Source: Ruminococcus sp. (GTDB taxonomy: Bacteria > Bacillota > Clostridia > Oscillospirales > Acutalibacteraceae). Taken from it: 56,930 bases of DNA. Made by a program: the position numbers and the translations under genes. Positions 9,387 through 18,014 of this stretch are shown piece after piece. Every line of letters begins with the position of its first letter. The stretch's first letter is position 1. A model generated the notes under the pieces. The model worked only from the letters and a program-made list of their open reading frames with translations. It made no database searches and was not told the origin of the DNA. The stretch spans positions 1 to 56,930 of the forward strand of contig JAFTYK010000024.1 in NCBI GenBank assembly GCA_017464765.1. Reading direction: 5' to 3'.

Positions 9387-10631
9387 TTATTCTATTTTGA
9401 TGCCTCGCTTTTGAAACTCGTTTTCGAATTCATCAAGGTCGTTTCTTGAATATACAGGTGATGGACAATTGTTAATCGCACTTTCGATATCCTTTAGTCC
9501 GTTTCCAGTGACAATAGAAACGACGGTGGCGTCTTTTTCTATTATGCCGTTTTCACATAGCTTTTTAAGTCCTGCCGTAGCGGTAACACCTGCAGGTTCG
9601 CCGAACACGCCACATTCTTTTGCTAGGAAACGCTGAGCTTCTCTTATTTCGTCGTCAGTGACGTTAACAGTAATGCCGTTTGAATCTAAAATTGCGTTGA
9701 TGGCTTTATGGGCGTTTCGAGGAACGCCGACAGCGATAGAGTCAGCGTAAGTGTTTTCTTCCTGTGGAGTCCAGTCGTTCGTTTTATTTTTCGCTGCAAC
9801 ATTGATAGGACAGCAACCGCTCGCCTGAACTGAAATAAGACGCGGAATTTTTTTTATAAGACCGACGTTGTACATATCGTAAAGACCTTTGTACACACCT
9901 GCGATTGTACAGCCATCACCGACTGACACCGCAATATATTCAGGAGCGTTAAACTCCAGCTGTTCGATGATTTCGAGCGAAACAGTCTTTTTTCCTTCGC
10001 TTAAATACGGATTTATAGCGGCATTACGGTTGTACCAACCATACTTTTCGATAGCTTTTTTTGAGAGTTCAAACGTTTCTTCGTAACTTCCTTTAACAGC
10101 GGTCAGGTTAGCACCAAACATCATAAGCTGGGCGATTTTGCCTTTAGGCGCACGCTCGGGTACGAAGATATACGTTTTGAGATTAGCGGCAGCTGCGTTG
10201 CCTGCTAAAGATGATGCCGCGTTTCCTGTGGAAGAACACGCAATAGTTGAGTAGCCTGCTTCAATCGCTTTTGTAACCGCCATAGCGGAAGCTCTGTCTT
10301 TGAGAGATGATGTAGGGTTTACACCGTCGTCTTTGATGTACAGTTTTTTTATGCCTAAAATCCGAGCTACCTTATCAGCGTTGTAAAGCGGAGAGTTTCC
10401 AACTCTTAAACCCTGTGGGGCTGTGTCTTCTTCGATAGGAAGAAGCTCTCTGTATCTCCACATGGTCTGGTCATCACGACTTTTGAGAACATCTTTGTTA
10501 AAGATTGTTTTAATATAATCATAATCATAAACTACGTCAAGTATTCCACCGCACTCGCAGGTAGTTGCGTCTGCAGTTGCCTTATAGGTGCTACCGCACC
10601 TGACGCATTTTAAGTGTTTCACGTTTTTCAT
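9387..10631 (-). CDS. Threonine synthase-like PLP enzyme
   Basis: 414 residues, fold-type II PLP enzyme of the threonine synthase branch. An N-terminal zinc-ribbon-like pair (CVRCG, CECGG) at residues 10-30 is followed by the PLP lysine in SSLKDRAS near 110, the substrate loop SSTGNAASS near 133 and a phosphate-binding SVGDGCTIAG near 246. It could make threonine from phosphohomoserine, but it is co-transcribed downstream of a second PLP enzyme (12-base gap) and a PAS/HTH regulator, inside a purine-catabolism island and away from hom/thrB. A catabolic eliminase acting on a diamino or hydroxy amino acid produced from purines is an alternative. Family call is firm; reaction uncertain. Confidence 0.8.
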   Translation of the reverse strand: MKNVKHLKCVRCGSTYKATADATTCECGGILDVVYDYDYIKTIFNKDVLKSRDDQTMWRYRELLPIEEDTAPQGLRVGNSPLYNADKVARILGIKKLYIKDDGVNPTSSLKDRASAMAVTKAIEAGYSTIACSSTGNAASSLAGNAAAANLKTYIFVPERAPKGKIAQLMMFGANLTAVKGSYEETFELSKKAIEKYGWYNRNAAINPYLSEGKKTVSLEIIEQLEFNAPEYIAVSVGDGCTIAGVYKGLYDMYNVGLIKKIPRLISVQASGCCPINVAAKNKTNDWTPQEENTYADSIAVGVPRNAHKAINAILDSNGITVNVTDDEIREAQRFLAKECGVFGEPAGVTATAGLKKLCENGIIEKDATVVSIVTGNGLKDIESAINNCPSPVYSRNDLDEFENEFQKRGIKIE

Positions 10632-10643
10632 AGAATTACTCCC

Positions 10644-12119
10644 TTAAAGAGTTTTCAGAATACCTACTTCTTCGTTGAACTGATTGATAAGCTCGTCAAG
10701 TTCTTCACACTGTTTGTGAACCTTATCCCAGGTGCCTTTAGTGTCATACCACAAAGCGTTTAGTTCTTCAACAGTTCTGCCCTGCTGTTCAACCCAAGTG
10801 TAGTATTTGAGATTGTGAACGCGTTTTCTGTCAGCATAGGTAAGCTCGATGAGGTTGTCGGTTTTTAAACCTAACATATGGAGCTTGTGGTCTATTTCAG
10901 CCTCTTTGAGATTATACTCGCCGTGCATATCGTTTAGTTCTTCAATTCTTGAACGATACATATCAGCGCTGTCGGTGAGAACAGTTGCTATTACATCGTT
11001 CTCGGTGAATTCGTAGTACTTAGCCATTTTGATACAACACAGTATGTTAGCGATACCTGAAATTCCAAGCCAAGAGAGTTTTTCTACGAAATCTTTTTGT
11101 AGTCCTAAATCGTTTGTGAGATAATCTTTTCCATCTTCTGTATTGAAAAGTCGAAGCAGACGCTGGCTGTCTTCGTCGTCAATAGCTATAGCCATATCAG
11201 TGTTCTTGACGTTGTGAATAAACGGAATATGCTTGTCGCCGATGCCCTCGATTCTGTGACCGCCGAAACCGTTGTTTAAAATTGTAGGACACTGTAAAGC
11301 TTCGCCAACACCGAGTTTTAACGTTGGGTAGTGGTCTTTTAAGTAGTCGCCACTGCTCATGGTTCCCGCAGAACCTGAAGTGAAGCAAGCACCTGCAAAC
11401 CTGTCCCCGTCTTTCTTGATAGCTTCAAAAACAGTAGCTAAAGCGTGACCTGTAACATTGTAGTGCCACAATGGGTTGCCCATTTCTTCGAACTGGTTGA
11501 ATATTACTACGTCATCACGCTGTTTGAGTTCCCATGTTTTGTCGAAAATTTCTTTGACGTTTGATTCGCAACCCGGAGTAGCGATGATTTCACCTGCTAC
11601 AGTTTTGAGCCAATCGAAACGTTCTTTGCTCATTTCAGCAGGTAAAATTGCGATAGAGTCGCACGCGAGAAGATGGGAATTGAACGCACCACCTCGACAG
11701 TAGTTACCGGTAGAAGGCCATACTGCCTTGTGAACTGTTGCGTCGAACTGACCTGTAACCAAACGAGGAGCTAAACAGCCGAAAGAAGCGCCAACCTTGT
11801 GACAGCCTGTCGGAAACCACTTGCCGACCATAGCGAAGATTCTTGCTTTAACGCCTGTGAGTTCGCTTGGTAGTTCAATGTAGTTTGGTACATCTTGGAA
11901 CAGTCCACCGGTTTCTTTAGCTTCGTTTTTCCATGTGATTCTAAAAAGATTTACAGGGTCAACGTCCCACAGTCCCGTGTTGCCTAATTTATCCTTGATT
12001 TTTTCTGGTACAAGAGTAGGGTCTTGCATCTGCTTTATGGTAGGGATAATGATGTTGTTTTCTCTTGCTTTTTCAATGTTGTGTTTTAGTCCCTGAGGGT
12101 TAATGGTAAAATCAATCAT
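10644..12119 (-). CDS. Fold-type II PLP-dependent enzyme of unknown substrate
   Basis: 491 residues, longer than threonine dehydratase or YgeX (about 400). The probable Schiff-base lysine lies in TGCHKVGASFG near residue 105, and a serine/threonine-rich loop WPSTGNYCRGGAFNSH near 133 resembles the substrate loop of this fold. GSAGTMSSGDYL near 248 looks like the phosphate-binding glycine loop. The last ~90 residues are charged and helical. It overlaps the upstream regulator gene by 8 bases, so the two are translationally linked. I do not recognise a characterised member. In this cluster YgeX (2,3-diaminopropionate ammonia-lyase) is absent, and this protein is a candidate to do a comparable amino-acid elimination step; that is inference. 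Confidence 0.75.
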   Translation of the reverse strand: MIDFTINPQGLKHNIEKARENNIIIPTIKQMQDPTLVPEKIKDKLGNTGLWDVDPVNLFRITWKNEAKETGGLFQDVPNYIELPSELTGVKARIFAMVGKWFPTGCHKVGASFGCLAPRLVTGQFDATVHKAVWPSTGNYCRGGAFNSHLLACDSIAILPAEMSKERFDWLKTVAGEIIATPGCESNVKEIFDKTWELKQRDDVVIFNQFEEMGNPLWHYNVTGHALATVFEAIKKDGDRFAGACFTSGSAGTMSSGDYLKDHYPTLKLGVGEALQCPTILNNGFGGHRIEGIGDKHIPFIHNVKNTDMAIAIDDEDSQRLLRLFNTEDGKDYLTNDLGLQKDFVEKLSWLGISGIANILCCIKMAKYYEFTENDVIATVLTDSADMYRSRIEELNDMHGEYNLKEAEIDHKLHMLGLKTDNLIELTYADRKRVHNLKYYTWVEQQGRTVEELNALWYDTKGTWDKVHKQCEELDELINQFNEEVGILKTL

Positions 12120-12768
12120 TGTCTTTTTCCTCCTGTTTTGTATCTATGTATGAATATAGTGAAAATTTAGAAATGCCGAAGAAGTTAGAAATTTTATCGC
12201 CCGATTTAGTGATGAGCATCGCGCCTTTATCGTTAAGATACTGAATAGCTTTTATCTTGTCGTCCTTGTTCATCATCGACACAGGCTTTCCAACCAAGTC
12301 TACGGATTGCCATATCAGTTCATCTAAAAGCTCGTTGACGTCGGGAATGATTCTTTCTGTTGTAGTGTCGAGTGGGGAAACTATCTCGCTGATGACGTTA
12401 GACGCGAGTGTCAGCGCACTTATATCCTGATTAATAGAAAATATAGCGATGACTTTTTCGTTTTCGTCTTTTATGTATACAGTGGAGCATTTGATAAGTT
12501 TTCTGTCTAAGGTACGAGCAAAATATCCGATTTGGTCTTTCTTTGTATCATTTTTAGCTGAAAGCGAAAGCTGTTCGAGTACGACGTTTGATGCTCCGTC
12601 GCCGATTTTTCTTCCTGTTACGTGACCGTTTTCGATATAAATAATCGAGTGGTCAGCTGCGTTTTCGTCGGTTAAATCGTGAATAACTACCTCGCACGAA
12701 CTACCCATATGCATAGCGGTTGCGTGAGCGAGTTTACACAGGGTTGTTTTTAGAGTTTTATCAAGCAA
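12112..12768 (-). CDS. PAS-domain transcriptional regulator, YheO/DauR family
   Basis: 218 residues. The N-terminal part (about 10-120) matches the YheO-type PAS ligand-sensing domain (SSCEVVIHDL, ENGHVTGRKIGD, KCSTVYIKDENEKVIAIFSI) and the C-terminal part (about 150-210) the HTH_22 DNA-binding region (IQYLNDKGAMLITKSG, FFGISKFSLYSYI). Family members such as DauR sense small metabolites. It is the first gene of a three-gene operon with the two PLP enzymes and is divergent from ygeY, so it is the natural candidate to control both units. Start is TTG, chosen because AAAGGGGGATAAAA lies at the right distance; no ATG fits. Confidence 0.82.
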   Translation of the reverse strand: MLDKTLKTTLCKLAHATAMHMGSSCEVVIHDLTDENAADHSIIYIENGHVTGRKIGDGASNVVLEQLSLSAKNDTKKDQIGYFARTLDRKLIKCSTVYIKDENEKVIAIFSINQDISALTLASNVISEIVSPLDTTTERIIPDVNELLDELIWQSVDLVGKPVSMMNKDDKIKAIQYLNDKGAMLITKSGDKISNFFGISKFSLYSYIDTKQEEKDND

Positions 12769-12821
12769 TTTTATCCCCCTTTCAAGATTTCATTTTTTGT
12801 AAATGTAATGAATCTAAGTAC

Positions 12822-12850
12822 ATAATAATACATATAAAAGCGTAATTCAA
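12822..12850 (-). promoter_or_regulatory. Promoter of the regulator-PLP enzyme operon
   Basis: Read on the minus strand, TTGAAT (12850-12845) and TATTAT (12827-12822) are separated by 17 bases, about 55 bases before the TTG start. Confidence 0.55.
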
Positions 12851-12868
12851 TCGATTTTACAGAAAAAT

Positions 12869-12883
12869 CTAAAATTTTTTTAG
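12869..12883. promoter_or_regulatory. AT-rich palindrome between divergent promoters
   Basis: CTAAAATTTTTTTAG is a 6+3+6 inverted repeat lying between the two divergent promoters; a further TTTTTCTAAAATTTT follows directly. Its position suits an operator for the YheO/DauR-type regulator, which is inferred only. Confidence 0.35.
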
Positions 12884-12900
12884 TTTTTCTAAAATTTTAT

Positions 12901-12928
12901 TTGACACACCGTTTGAGTACGATATAAT
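12901..12928 (+). promoter_or_regulatory. Promoter for ygeY-ygeW
   Basis: Consensus TTGACA at 12901-12906 and TATAAT at 12923-12928 with a 16-base spacer, upstream of an AAGGAGG ribosome binding site for ygeY. Confidence 0.8.
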
Positions 12929-12993
12929 AGTAGTAGTTGGTGTGCTGAAATTTCAGTTTTACATAATAAATTTATATTCACAAGGAGGCATTT

Positions 12994-14190
12994 GTGATGA
13001 ATTTTGACGCTATAAAAAAGGCTGCGCAAGGCTACGAAAAGGATATGACTAAGTTTTTGCGTGATTTGGTAGCTATCCCGAGTGAAAGTGCAGAGGAAGA
13101 GGGCGTTGCTAAACGCATTTTAGCTGAGATGGAAAAGCTTAACTTTGATAAAGCTGAGATCGACCCGATGGGAAATGTTCTGGGATTTATGGGTGATGGC
13201 GACAAAATCATCGCTTTTGATGGTCATATTGATACAGTAGGCTTGGGAGAGATGTCTAACTGGACATTCGACCCGTATGAAGGTTACGAAACCGACACTG
13301 AAATCGGCGGTCGAGGTACTTCTGATCAGGAGGGCGGATTGGTTTCTGCTGTATACGGTGTGAAGATCATGAAAGACCTTGACCTGATTCCTGATGGCTA
13401 CAAGATTTTAGTTACAGGTACAGTTCAGGAAGAAGACTGTGACGGACTTTGCTGGCAGTATATTCATAACGAGCTAGGTATTAAACCCGAATTTGTTGTT
13501 ATTACAGAGCCTACTGATAAGGGCATCTATCGTGGCCAGCGTGGCCGAATGGAAATCAGAGTAGAAGTTAAGGGTGTTTCCTGTCACGGTTCAGCTCCTG
13601 AACGTGGCGATAATGCTATCTACAAAATGGCTGATATTATAACTGAAATTCGTGATTTAAATGACAGACTCCATTATGACGAGTTTCTAGGAAAGGGTAC
13701 GGTTACTGTATCTCAGTCTTTCTATAATTCACCATCACGTTGTGCGGTTGCTGATATGGCAGCTGTGTCGCTTGACAGACGTTTAACAGACGGAGAAACC
13801 TGGCAGTCAGCTCTTGAAGAAGTAAGAGAGCTTCCTAGCGTTAAGAAATACGGTGCAGAAGTTACTATGTACACTTATGAACGTCCGTCTTGGACAGGGC
13901 TTGTTTATCCTACAGAGTGCTACTTCCCGACTTGGGTAATTCCTGAGGATCACCCTGCTACGCTCGCTGTTGTAGAAGCTCACAAGGGTATGTATGGTGA
14001 GCCACGCGTTGATAAGTGGACTTTTTCCACAAACGGTGTTTCTATTATGGGAAGATATGGAATTCCTTGTATCGGTTTTGGTCCGGGAGCTGAAGCTCAG
14101 GCCCACGCTCCTAACGAGAAAACATGGAAAGAAGACCTTGTTCGCTGTGCAGCTGTTTATGCCGCAATTCCGCTTAACTATAAAAAGTAA
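12994..14190 (+). CDS. ygeY: YgeY: M20-family hydrolase of the purine/selenium-linked cluster
   Basis: 398 residues, M20 zinc peptidase/deacylase fold. Metal-site motifs are FDGHIDTVG near 76, [11 protein letters not shown] near 108 and TVQEEDCDG near 146 with the catalytic glutamate; [16 protein letters not shown] near 190 begins the dimerisation domain. YgeY is annotated as a selenium-metabolism-linked hydrolase and occurs beside ygeW in purine-using bacteria; it probably cleaves an amide of a ureido or carbamoyl intermediate. Operon with ygeW (12-base gap). The first codon follows AAGGAGGCATTTGTG; an adjacent second ATG-like position does not matter for function. Confidence 0.9.
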   Translation: MMNFDAIKKAAQGYEKDMTKFLRDLVAIPSESAEEEGVAKRILAEMEKLNFDKAEIDPMGNVLGFMGDGDKIIAFDGHIDTVGLGEMSNWTFDPYEGYETDTEIGGRGTSDQEGGLVSAVYGVKIMKDLDLIPDGYKILVTGTVQEEDCDGLCWQYIHNELGIKPEFVVITEPTDKGIYRGQRGRMEIRVEVKGVSCHGSAPERGDNAIYKMADIITEIRDLNDRLHYDEFLGKGTVTVSQSFYNSPSRCAVADMAAVSLDRRLTDGETWQSALEEVRELPSVKKYGAEVTMYTYERPSWTGLVYPTECYFPTWVIPEDHPATLAVVEAHKGMYGEPRVDKWTFSTNGVSIMGRYGIPCIGFGPGAEAQAHAPNEKTWKEDLVRCAAVYAAIPLNYKK

Positions 14191-14202
14191 TCAGGTGATA
14201 AT

Positions 14203-15396
14203 ATGAGTAAAGCTAAAGATTTGATTAAACATCTCGAAACTTTAAATATCGAGAATATGTATGAAAATGACTTCTTTCTCACTTGGGATAAGACTGATGA
14301 TGAACTCGGCGCAGTATTTACAGTAGCCGATACTTTAAGAGATTTGAGAGAGCGAAATGTTTCGACTAAGATTTTTGATAGTGGTCTCGCTATTTCTAAT
14401 TTCAGAGATAACTCAACACGTACACGTTTTTCTTTTGCTTCAGCGTGTAATTTGCTCGGCTTAGAGGTTCAGGATTTGGACGAAAGCAAAAGCCAGATTG
14501 CTCACGGTGAAACAGTACGAGAAACCGCTAATATGATTTCTTTTATGGCTGATGTAATCGGAATTAGAGATGATATGTACATCGGAAAAGGTCACACTTA
14601 TCAGAAAGAGGTTTCACAGGCGGTGAGTGACGGCTATGAAGAAGGCGTACTCGAGCAGAAACCTACACTCGTAAACCTTCAGTGCGATATTGACCACCCG
14701 ACACAGTCAATGGCTGATATGCTCCACATTATCCATCAGTTCGGTGGAGTTGAAAACTTAAAGGGAAAGAAAGTCGCTATGACCTGGGCTTATTCTCCAT
14801 CTTACGGTAAACCGCTTTCTGTACCACAGGGTGTTATCGGACTTTTCACACGTTTTGGTATGGATGTTGTTCTTGCTCACCCAGAGGGTTATGATGTTAT
14901 GCCTGAGGTCGAAGAAGTAGCTAGAGCGAATGTTCGGAAATCGGGCGGTAGCTTTACTAAATGTAATGATATGGCTGAGGCATTCAAGGATGCTGACATC
15001 GTTTATCCTAAGAGCTGGGCATCATTCTCAGCTATGGAAAAGCGTACGAATCTTTATGGTGACGGTGATTTCGATGGTATACAGAAACTCGAAAAAGAAC
15101 TCCTTAAACAGAATGCTGAACATAAAGACTGGGAATGTACTGAAGAGATGATGAAGCTTACTAAAGAGGGTAAAGCGCTTTACCTGCACTGCCTACCAGC
15201 CGATATTACAGGTGTATCCTGTAAAGAAGGCGAAGTTGAAGCTACTGTCTTTGACAGATACAGAAAAGAGCTTTACAAAGAAGCATCATTCAAGCCGTAT
15301 ATCATCGCGGCTATGATTTTCCTAGCTAAAGTAAAAGACCCTGCAAAAGCTCTGGAAAAACTTGACTCTGAGGCTAAAGAGAGAAAAGCTTTTTAA
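14203..15396 (+). CDS. ygeW: YgeW: knotted carbamoyltransferase
   Basis: 397 residues of the aspartate/ornithine transcarbamylase superfamily. The carbamoyl-phosphate loop appears as FRDNSTRTRFSFASA near 67, followed by HPTQSMADM near 165 and HCLPAD near 329. YgeW proteins are longer than ornithine transcarbamylase (about 330) and have a trefoil knot; their natural substrate is unknown. In this cluster it would release carbamoyl phosphate from a carbamoylated product of purine breakdown, feeding the carbamate kinase gene that follows 62 bases downstream. Confidence 0.92.
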   Translation: MSKAKDLIKHLETLNIENMYENDFFLTWDKTDDELGAVFTVADTLRDLRERNVSTKIFDSGLAISNFRDNSTRTRFSFASACNLLGLEVQDLDESKSQIAHGETVRETANMISFMADVIGIRDDMYIGKGHTYQKEVSQAVSDGYEEGVLEQKPTLVNLQCDIDHPTQSMADMLHIIHQFGGVENLKGKKVAMTWAYSPSYGKPLSVPQGVIGLFTRFGMDVVLAHPEGYDVMPEVEEVARANVRKSGGSFTKCNDMAEAFKDADIVYPKSWASFSAMEKRTNLYGDGDFDGIQKLEKELLKQNAEHKDWECTEEMMKLTKEGKALYLHCLPADITGVSCKEGEVEATVFDRYRKELYKEASFKPYIIAAMIFLAKVKDPAKALEKLDSEAKERKAF

Positions 15397-15405
15397 ATAA
15401 TAATT

Positions 15406-15432
15406 TGCCGACGGGAAACTGTCGGCATTTGC
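15406..15432 (+). terminator. Hairpin between ygeW and carbamate kinase
   Basis: TGCCGAC (15406-15412) pairs with GTCGGCA (15421-15427), followed by TTTGCATTT. The interrupted T tract suggests partial termination or a stability hairpin inside the operon. Confidence 0.55.
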
Positions 15433-15458
15433 ATTTGTAATATAAATGGGGTATTGCT

Positions 15459-16397
15459 ATGAAGAAAATGAGGATAGTGATAGCGCTTGGCGGAAATGCT
15501 CTGGGTAAAAACCTGCCTGAGCAGTACATAGCTGTAAAAGAAACAGCTAAAGCAATTGTGGATTTGATAGAATACGGACATGAAGTTATTATCACTCATG
15601 GCAACGGACCACAGGTGGGAATGATAGATTCTGCGATGAGCCTTTTTGCAAAAGAAGACAGCGTTCAGGGAAAAACGCCGCTTTCAATGTGCGTTGCGAT
15701 GAGTCAGGCTTACATTGGATACGATATGCAGAATGCTCTTCGAAGAGAAATGAGGGAACGCTCGATTGCCCGTCCAGTAAGTACAGTACTCACTCAGGTG
15801 AGAGTTGATAAAGATGATCCGGCATTTCTTGAGCCATCTAAACCTATCGGTAAATTTATGACCAAAGAAGAGGCTGATTTTGCTAGCAAAAAATACGGTC
15901 ATATTTTTATTGAAGATAGCGGTAGAGGTTACAGACGTGTTGTGCCATCGCCGAGACCGCAGGAAATAATCGAACTTTCTGTTATACGTTTACAGGTAGA
16001 AGACGGTAATATAGTTGTGTGTTGCGGTGGCGGAGGTATACCTGTTGTGGCTATAGGAGAGCATCTAAAAGGTGTTTCTGCGGTTATTGATAAGGATTAT
16101 GCAAGCTCTCTGCTTGCCAGGGAACTTGATGCGGATATGTTTGTTATACTGACTGCGGTTGAAAAAGTTTCGTTAAACTATAAAAAAGAAAATGAGCGGC
16201 AACTTGATACTATGTCCGTATCAGAAGCAGAGAGGTATTTGCGAGAAGGTCATTTTCAAAGAGGTAGTATGTATGAAAAAGTTGATGCCTGCGCACAGTT
16301 CGCTATGTCGAAAAAAGGTAGGGTGGCTCTTGTTACCGAGCTTAGCAAAGCTAAAGACGGATTGTTAGGACTTACCGGTACAAGAATAGAAGGATAA
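15459..16397 (+). CDS. arcC: Carbamate kinase
   Basis: 312 residues, the standard length. IALGGNALGKNLPEQY at the N-terminus, THGNGPQVG near 46, and CGGGGIPVV near 188 are family motifs. It makes ATP from carbamoyl phosphate and ADP, releasing ammonia and CO2. Directly after ygeW, it closes the energy-conserving end of the purine route. E. coli has a paralogue, YqeA, in the equivalent place, so this is most likely a catabolic enzyme rather than part of an arginine deiminase operon; no arcA or arcB is visible here. Confidence 0.95.
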   Translation: MKKMRIVIALGGNALGKNLPEQYIAVKETAKAIVDLIEYGHEVIITHGNGPQVGMIDSAMSLFAKEDSVQGKTPLSMCVAMSQAYIGYDMQNALRREMRERSIARPVSTVLTQVRVDKDDPAFLEPSKPIGKFMTKEEADFASKKYGHIFIEDSGRGYRRVVPSPRPQEIIELSVIRLQVEDGNIVVCCGGGGIPVVAIGEHLKGVSAVIDKDYASSLLARELDADMFVILTAVEKVSLNYKKENERQLDTMSVSEAERYLREGHFQRGSMYEKVDACAQFAMSKKGRVALVTELSKAKDGLLGLTGTRIEG

Positions 16398-16401
16398 ATC
16401 A

Positions 16402-16431
16402 AAAGGCTTGTGCTTTTACGCACAAGCCTTT
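16402..16431. terminator. Bidirectional terminator, carbamate kinase / guanine deaminase
   Basis: Twelve-base perfect stem AAAGGCTTGTGC / GCACAAGCCTTT with loop TTTTAC, between convergent genes. Confidence 0.88.
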
Positions 16432-16435
16432 GTTA

Positions 16436-17710
16436 TCATATTACTTTGTTTCCACGCACAAATTTTGCTTTTATGCCCGAAAAATCTGCATTTAAGTAAA
16501 TTGCTCGTTCTAAACGTTCAGACACTGTTAATTCCTGTGGGTGAGGGAGTATTGAATCGTCGATAACTACCGCGTCGAATTCGTAGCCTTTTTCAAAACT
16601 ACCGACCTCACCGAAAAATTCTCCGCCACCTTTTGAAGCCAGATAAAAAGCTTCACTGAATGTTACCGGCTTTGCACTTGCATCCACAAGTCTGTAGTAT
16701 AGTTTTGACATTTGTACAGTATCTGAGATTGCTCTGAAAAGCGAAAGTGAATGACCACCTGCAACATCACTTCCTAAACCTACCTTTAAGCCTTTATCAA
16801 GATAACTTCTAACAGGTGCGATGCCTGAGCTGAGGTTTGTGTTCGAAGCTGGACAGTGAGCGACGAAGACTCCGTTTTCTTTCATAAGCTCTACTTCGCT
16901 ATCGCTCGAATATACACAGTGAGCCATTACAGTCTTAGCGTCTTTTCCGAAAAGTGAGAAGGAATTGTATGCATCACCGTAAGATTTTGAGTCAGGACAA
17001 AGTTCACTGACCCACTTTATCTCGTCTTTATTTTCACTTAAGTGGGATTGAACGGGTAGGTTGTATTTTTGTTGTAAAGCTTTAAGCTTTTTCATTAGTT
17101 CATCTGAACACGACGGGATAAAGCGCGGAGTTAAAATAGGGTAGGTGTTTTTGTATTTGTTGATTGAATTTTCTATCCATTCCTGAGTCGTTTTAGCTGA
17201 TATATCCGCACTTTCTTCGCACAAATTACCTGGCGAATTCCTATCCATATTGACCTTTCCAACAAAGCTTACAAGTCCTGTTTTTTCCATTTTATCCATC
17301 AGGGTTTTTGTAGCCTCTTTGTGAAGAGTGGCGAAAATACACGCTCTTGTGGTAGCGCTGTTTTTTAAAGCGTCAGAAAAAATCGAGTAAGCTTTTTCTG
17401 CGTAATCTAAGTTTGAGAACTTCGCTTCTTCACTAAATGCGTTGTTATTAAGCCAGTCGATAAGCTCACAGTCCATGTTAAGACCTCTAAAAGAAAACTG
17501 CGGAGCGTGAGTGTGCAGGTCGATAAGTCCCGGAATAATCAGTTTGCCCTCGTAGTCATAAAGCTGAAGATTCTTGTATATTTCAGGGAGCTTCTCGAAA
17601 ACCCCTTGACATAGTGAGTTTTCACACACACAGTAACCGTTTTTTATGGTTTTCAGCGTGTCTTTACTTATGCTGTAACAGATGTCACCTTTTAAAACAA
17701 AACTGCTCAT
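16436..17710 (-). CDS. guaD: Guanine deaminase-like amidohydrolase
   Basis: 424 residues of the guanine deaminase branch of amidohydrolases. DLHTHAPQFSFRGLNMD near 63 carries the characteristic HAPQ; LPVQSHLSENKDE near 220, VMAHCVYSS near 252 with the HCPASNTNLSSG loop near 283, and GLGSDVAGG near 310 complete the zinc site. It should convert guanine to xanthine and ammonia. Single-gene unit, transcribed toward carbamate kinase and divergent from the BMP transporter. A different aminopurine as substrate cannot be excluded. Confidence 0.85.
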   Translation of the reverse strand: MSSFVLKGDICYSISKDTLKTIKNGYCVCENSLCQGVFEKLPEIYKNLQLYDYEGKLIIPGLIDLHTHAPQFSFRGLNMDCELIDWLNNNAFSEEAKFSNLDYAEKAYSIFSDALKNSATTRACIFATLHKEATKTLMDKMEKTGLVSFVGKVNMDRNSPGNLCEESADISAKTTQEWIENSINKYKNTYPILTPRFIPSCSDELMKKLKALQQKYNLPVQSHLSENKDEIKWVSELCPDSKSYGDAYNSFSLFGKDAKTVMAHCVYSSDSEVELMKENGVFVAHCPASNTNLSSGIAPVRSYLDKGLKVGLGSDVAGGHSLSLFRAISDTVQMSKLYYRLVDASAKPVTFSEAFYLASKGGGEFFGEVGSFEKGYEFDAVVIDDSILPHPQELTVSERLERAIYLNADFSGIKAKFVRGNKVI

Positions 17711-18014
17711 AATTACTCCCCTATGTTTTCTTTTTGCATTTAAATTTTACCCTATAGCATTATGTTTATTTTTCTTTTTTAGAAACAATATTTACTGTAC
17801 ATGCTTAAATATTTTCAGAATTTGAATAATTCTGTTGAAAAAATAGAGATTTTGTCTATAGAATCCTATTATTTTTAAAAAATTTTATGCTATTTTTCTT
17901 TTAGAATATTGTCAATTGTGTTTTCTGACTGTATAATTGTAGTGTTAGAATCCCAAAATTTAGGGATAACTTAACAATTCCGAAAGGAAGATAGTATTAA
18001 GGAGGAGAATTCCA
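17711..18014. promoter_or_regulatory. Divergent control region guaD / BMP transporter
   Basis: 304 bases without a gene. For the plus strand, TTGTCA at 17909-17914 and TATAAT at 17932-17937 are 17 bases apart, and AAGGAGGAG precedes the lipoprotein start. An inverted repeat TTTCT-TTTTT-AGAAA lies at 17771-17785 on the guaD side. The rest is very AT rich with no further clear structure. Confidence 0.65.

Noticed and set aside
10644..12119. YgeX diaminopropionate ammonia-lyase or OrtB
   Set aside because: It is about 90 residues longer than YgeX and its motifs do not match what I recall of either protein; only the fold type is supported.
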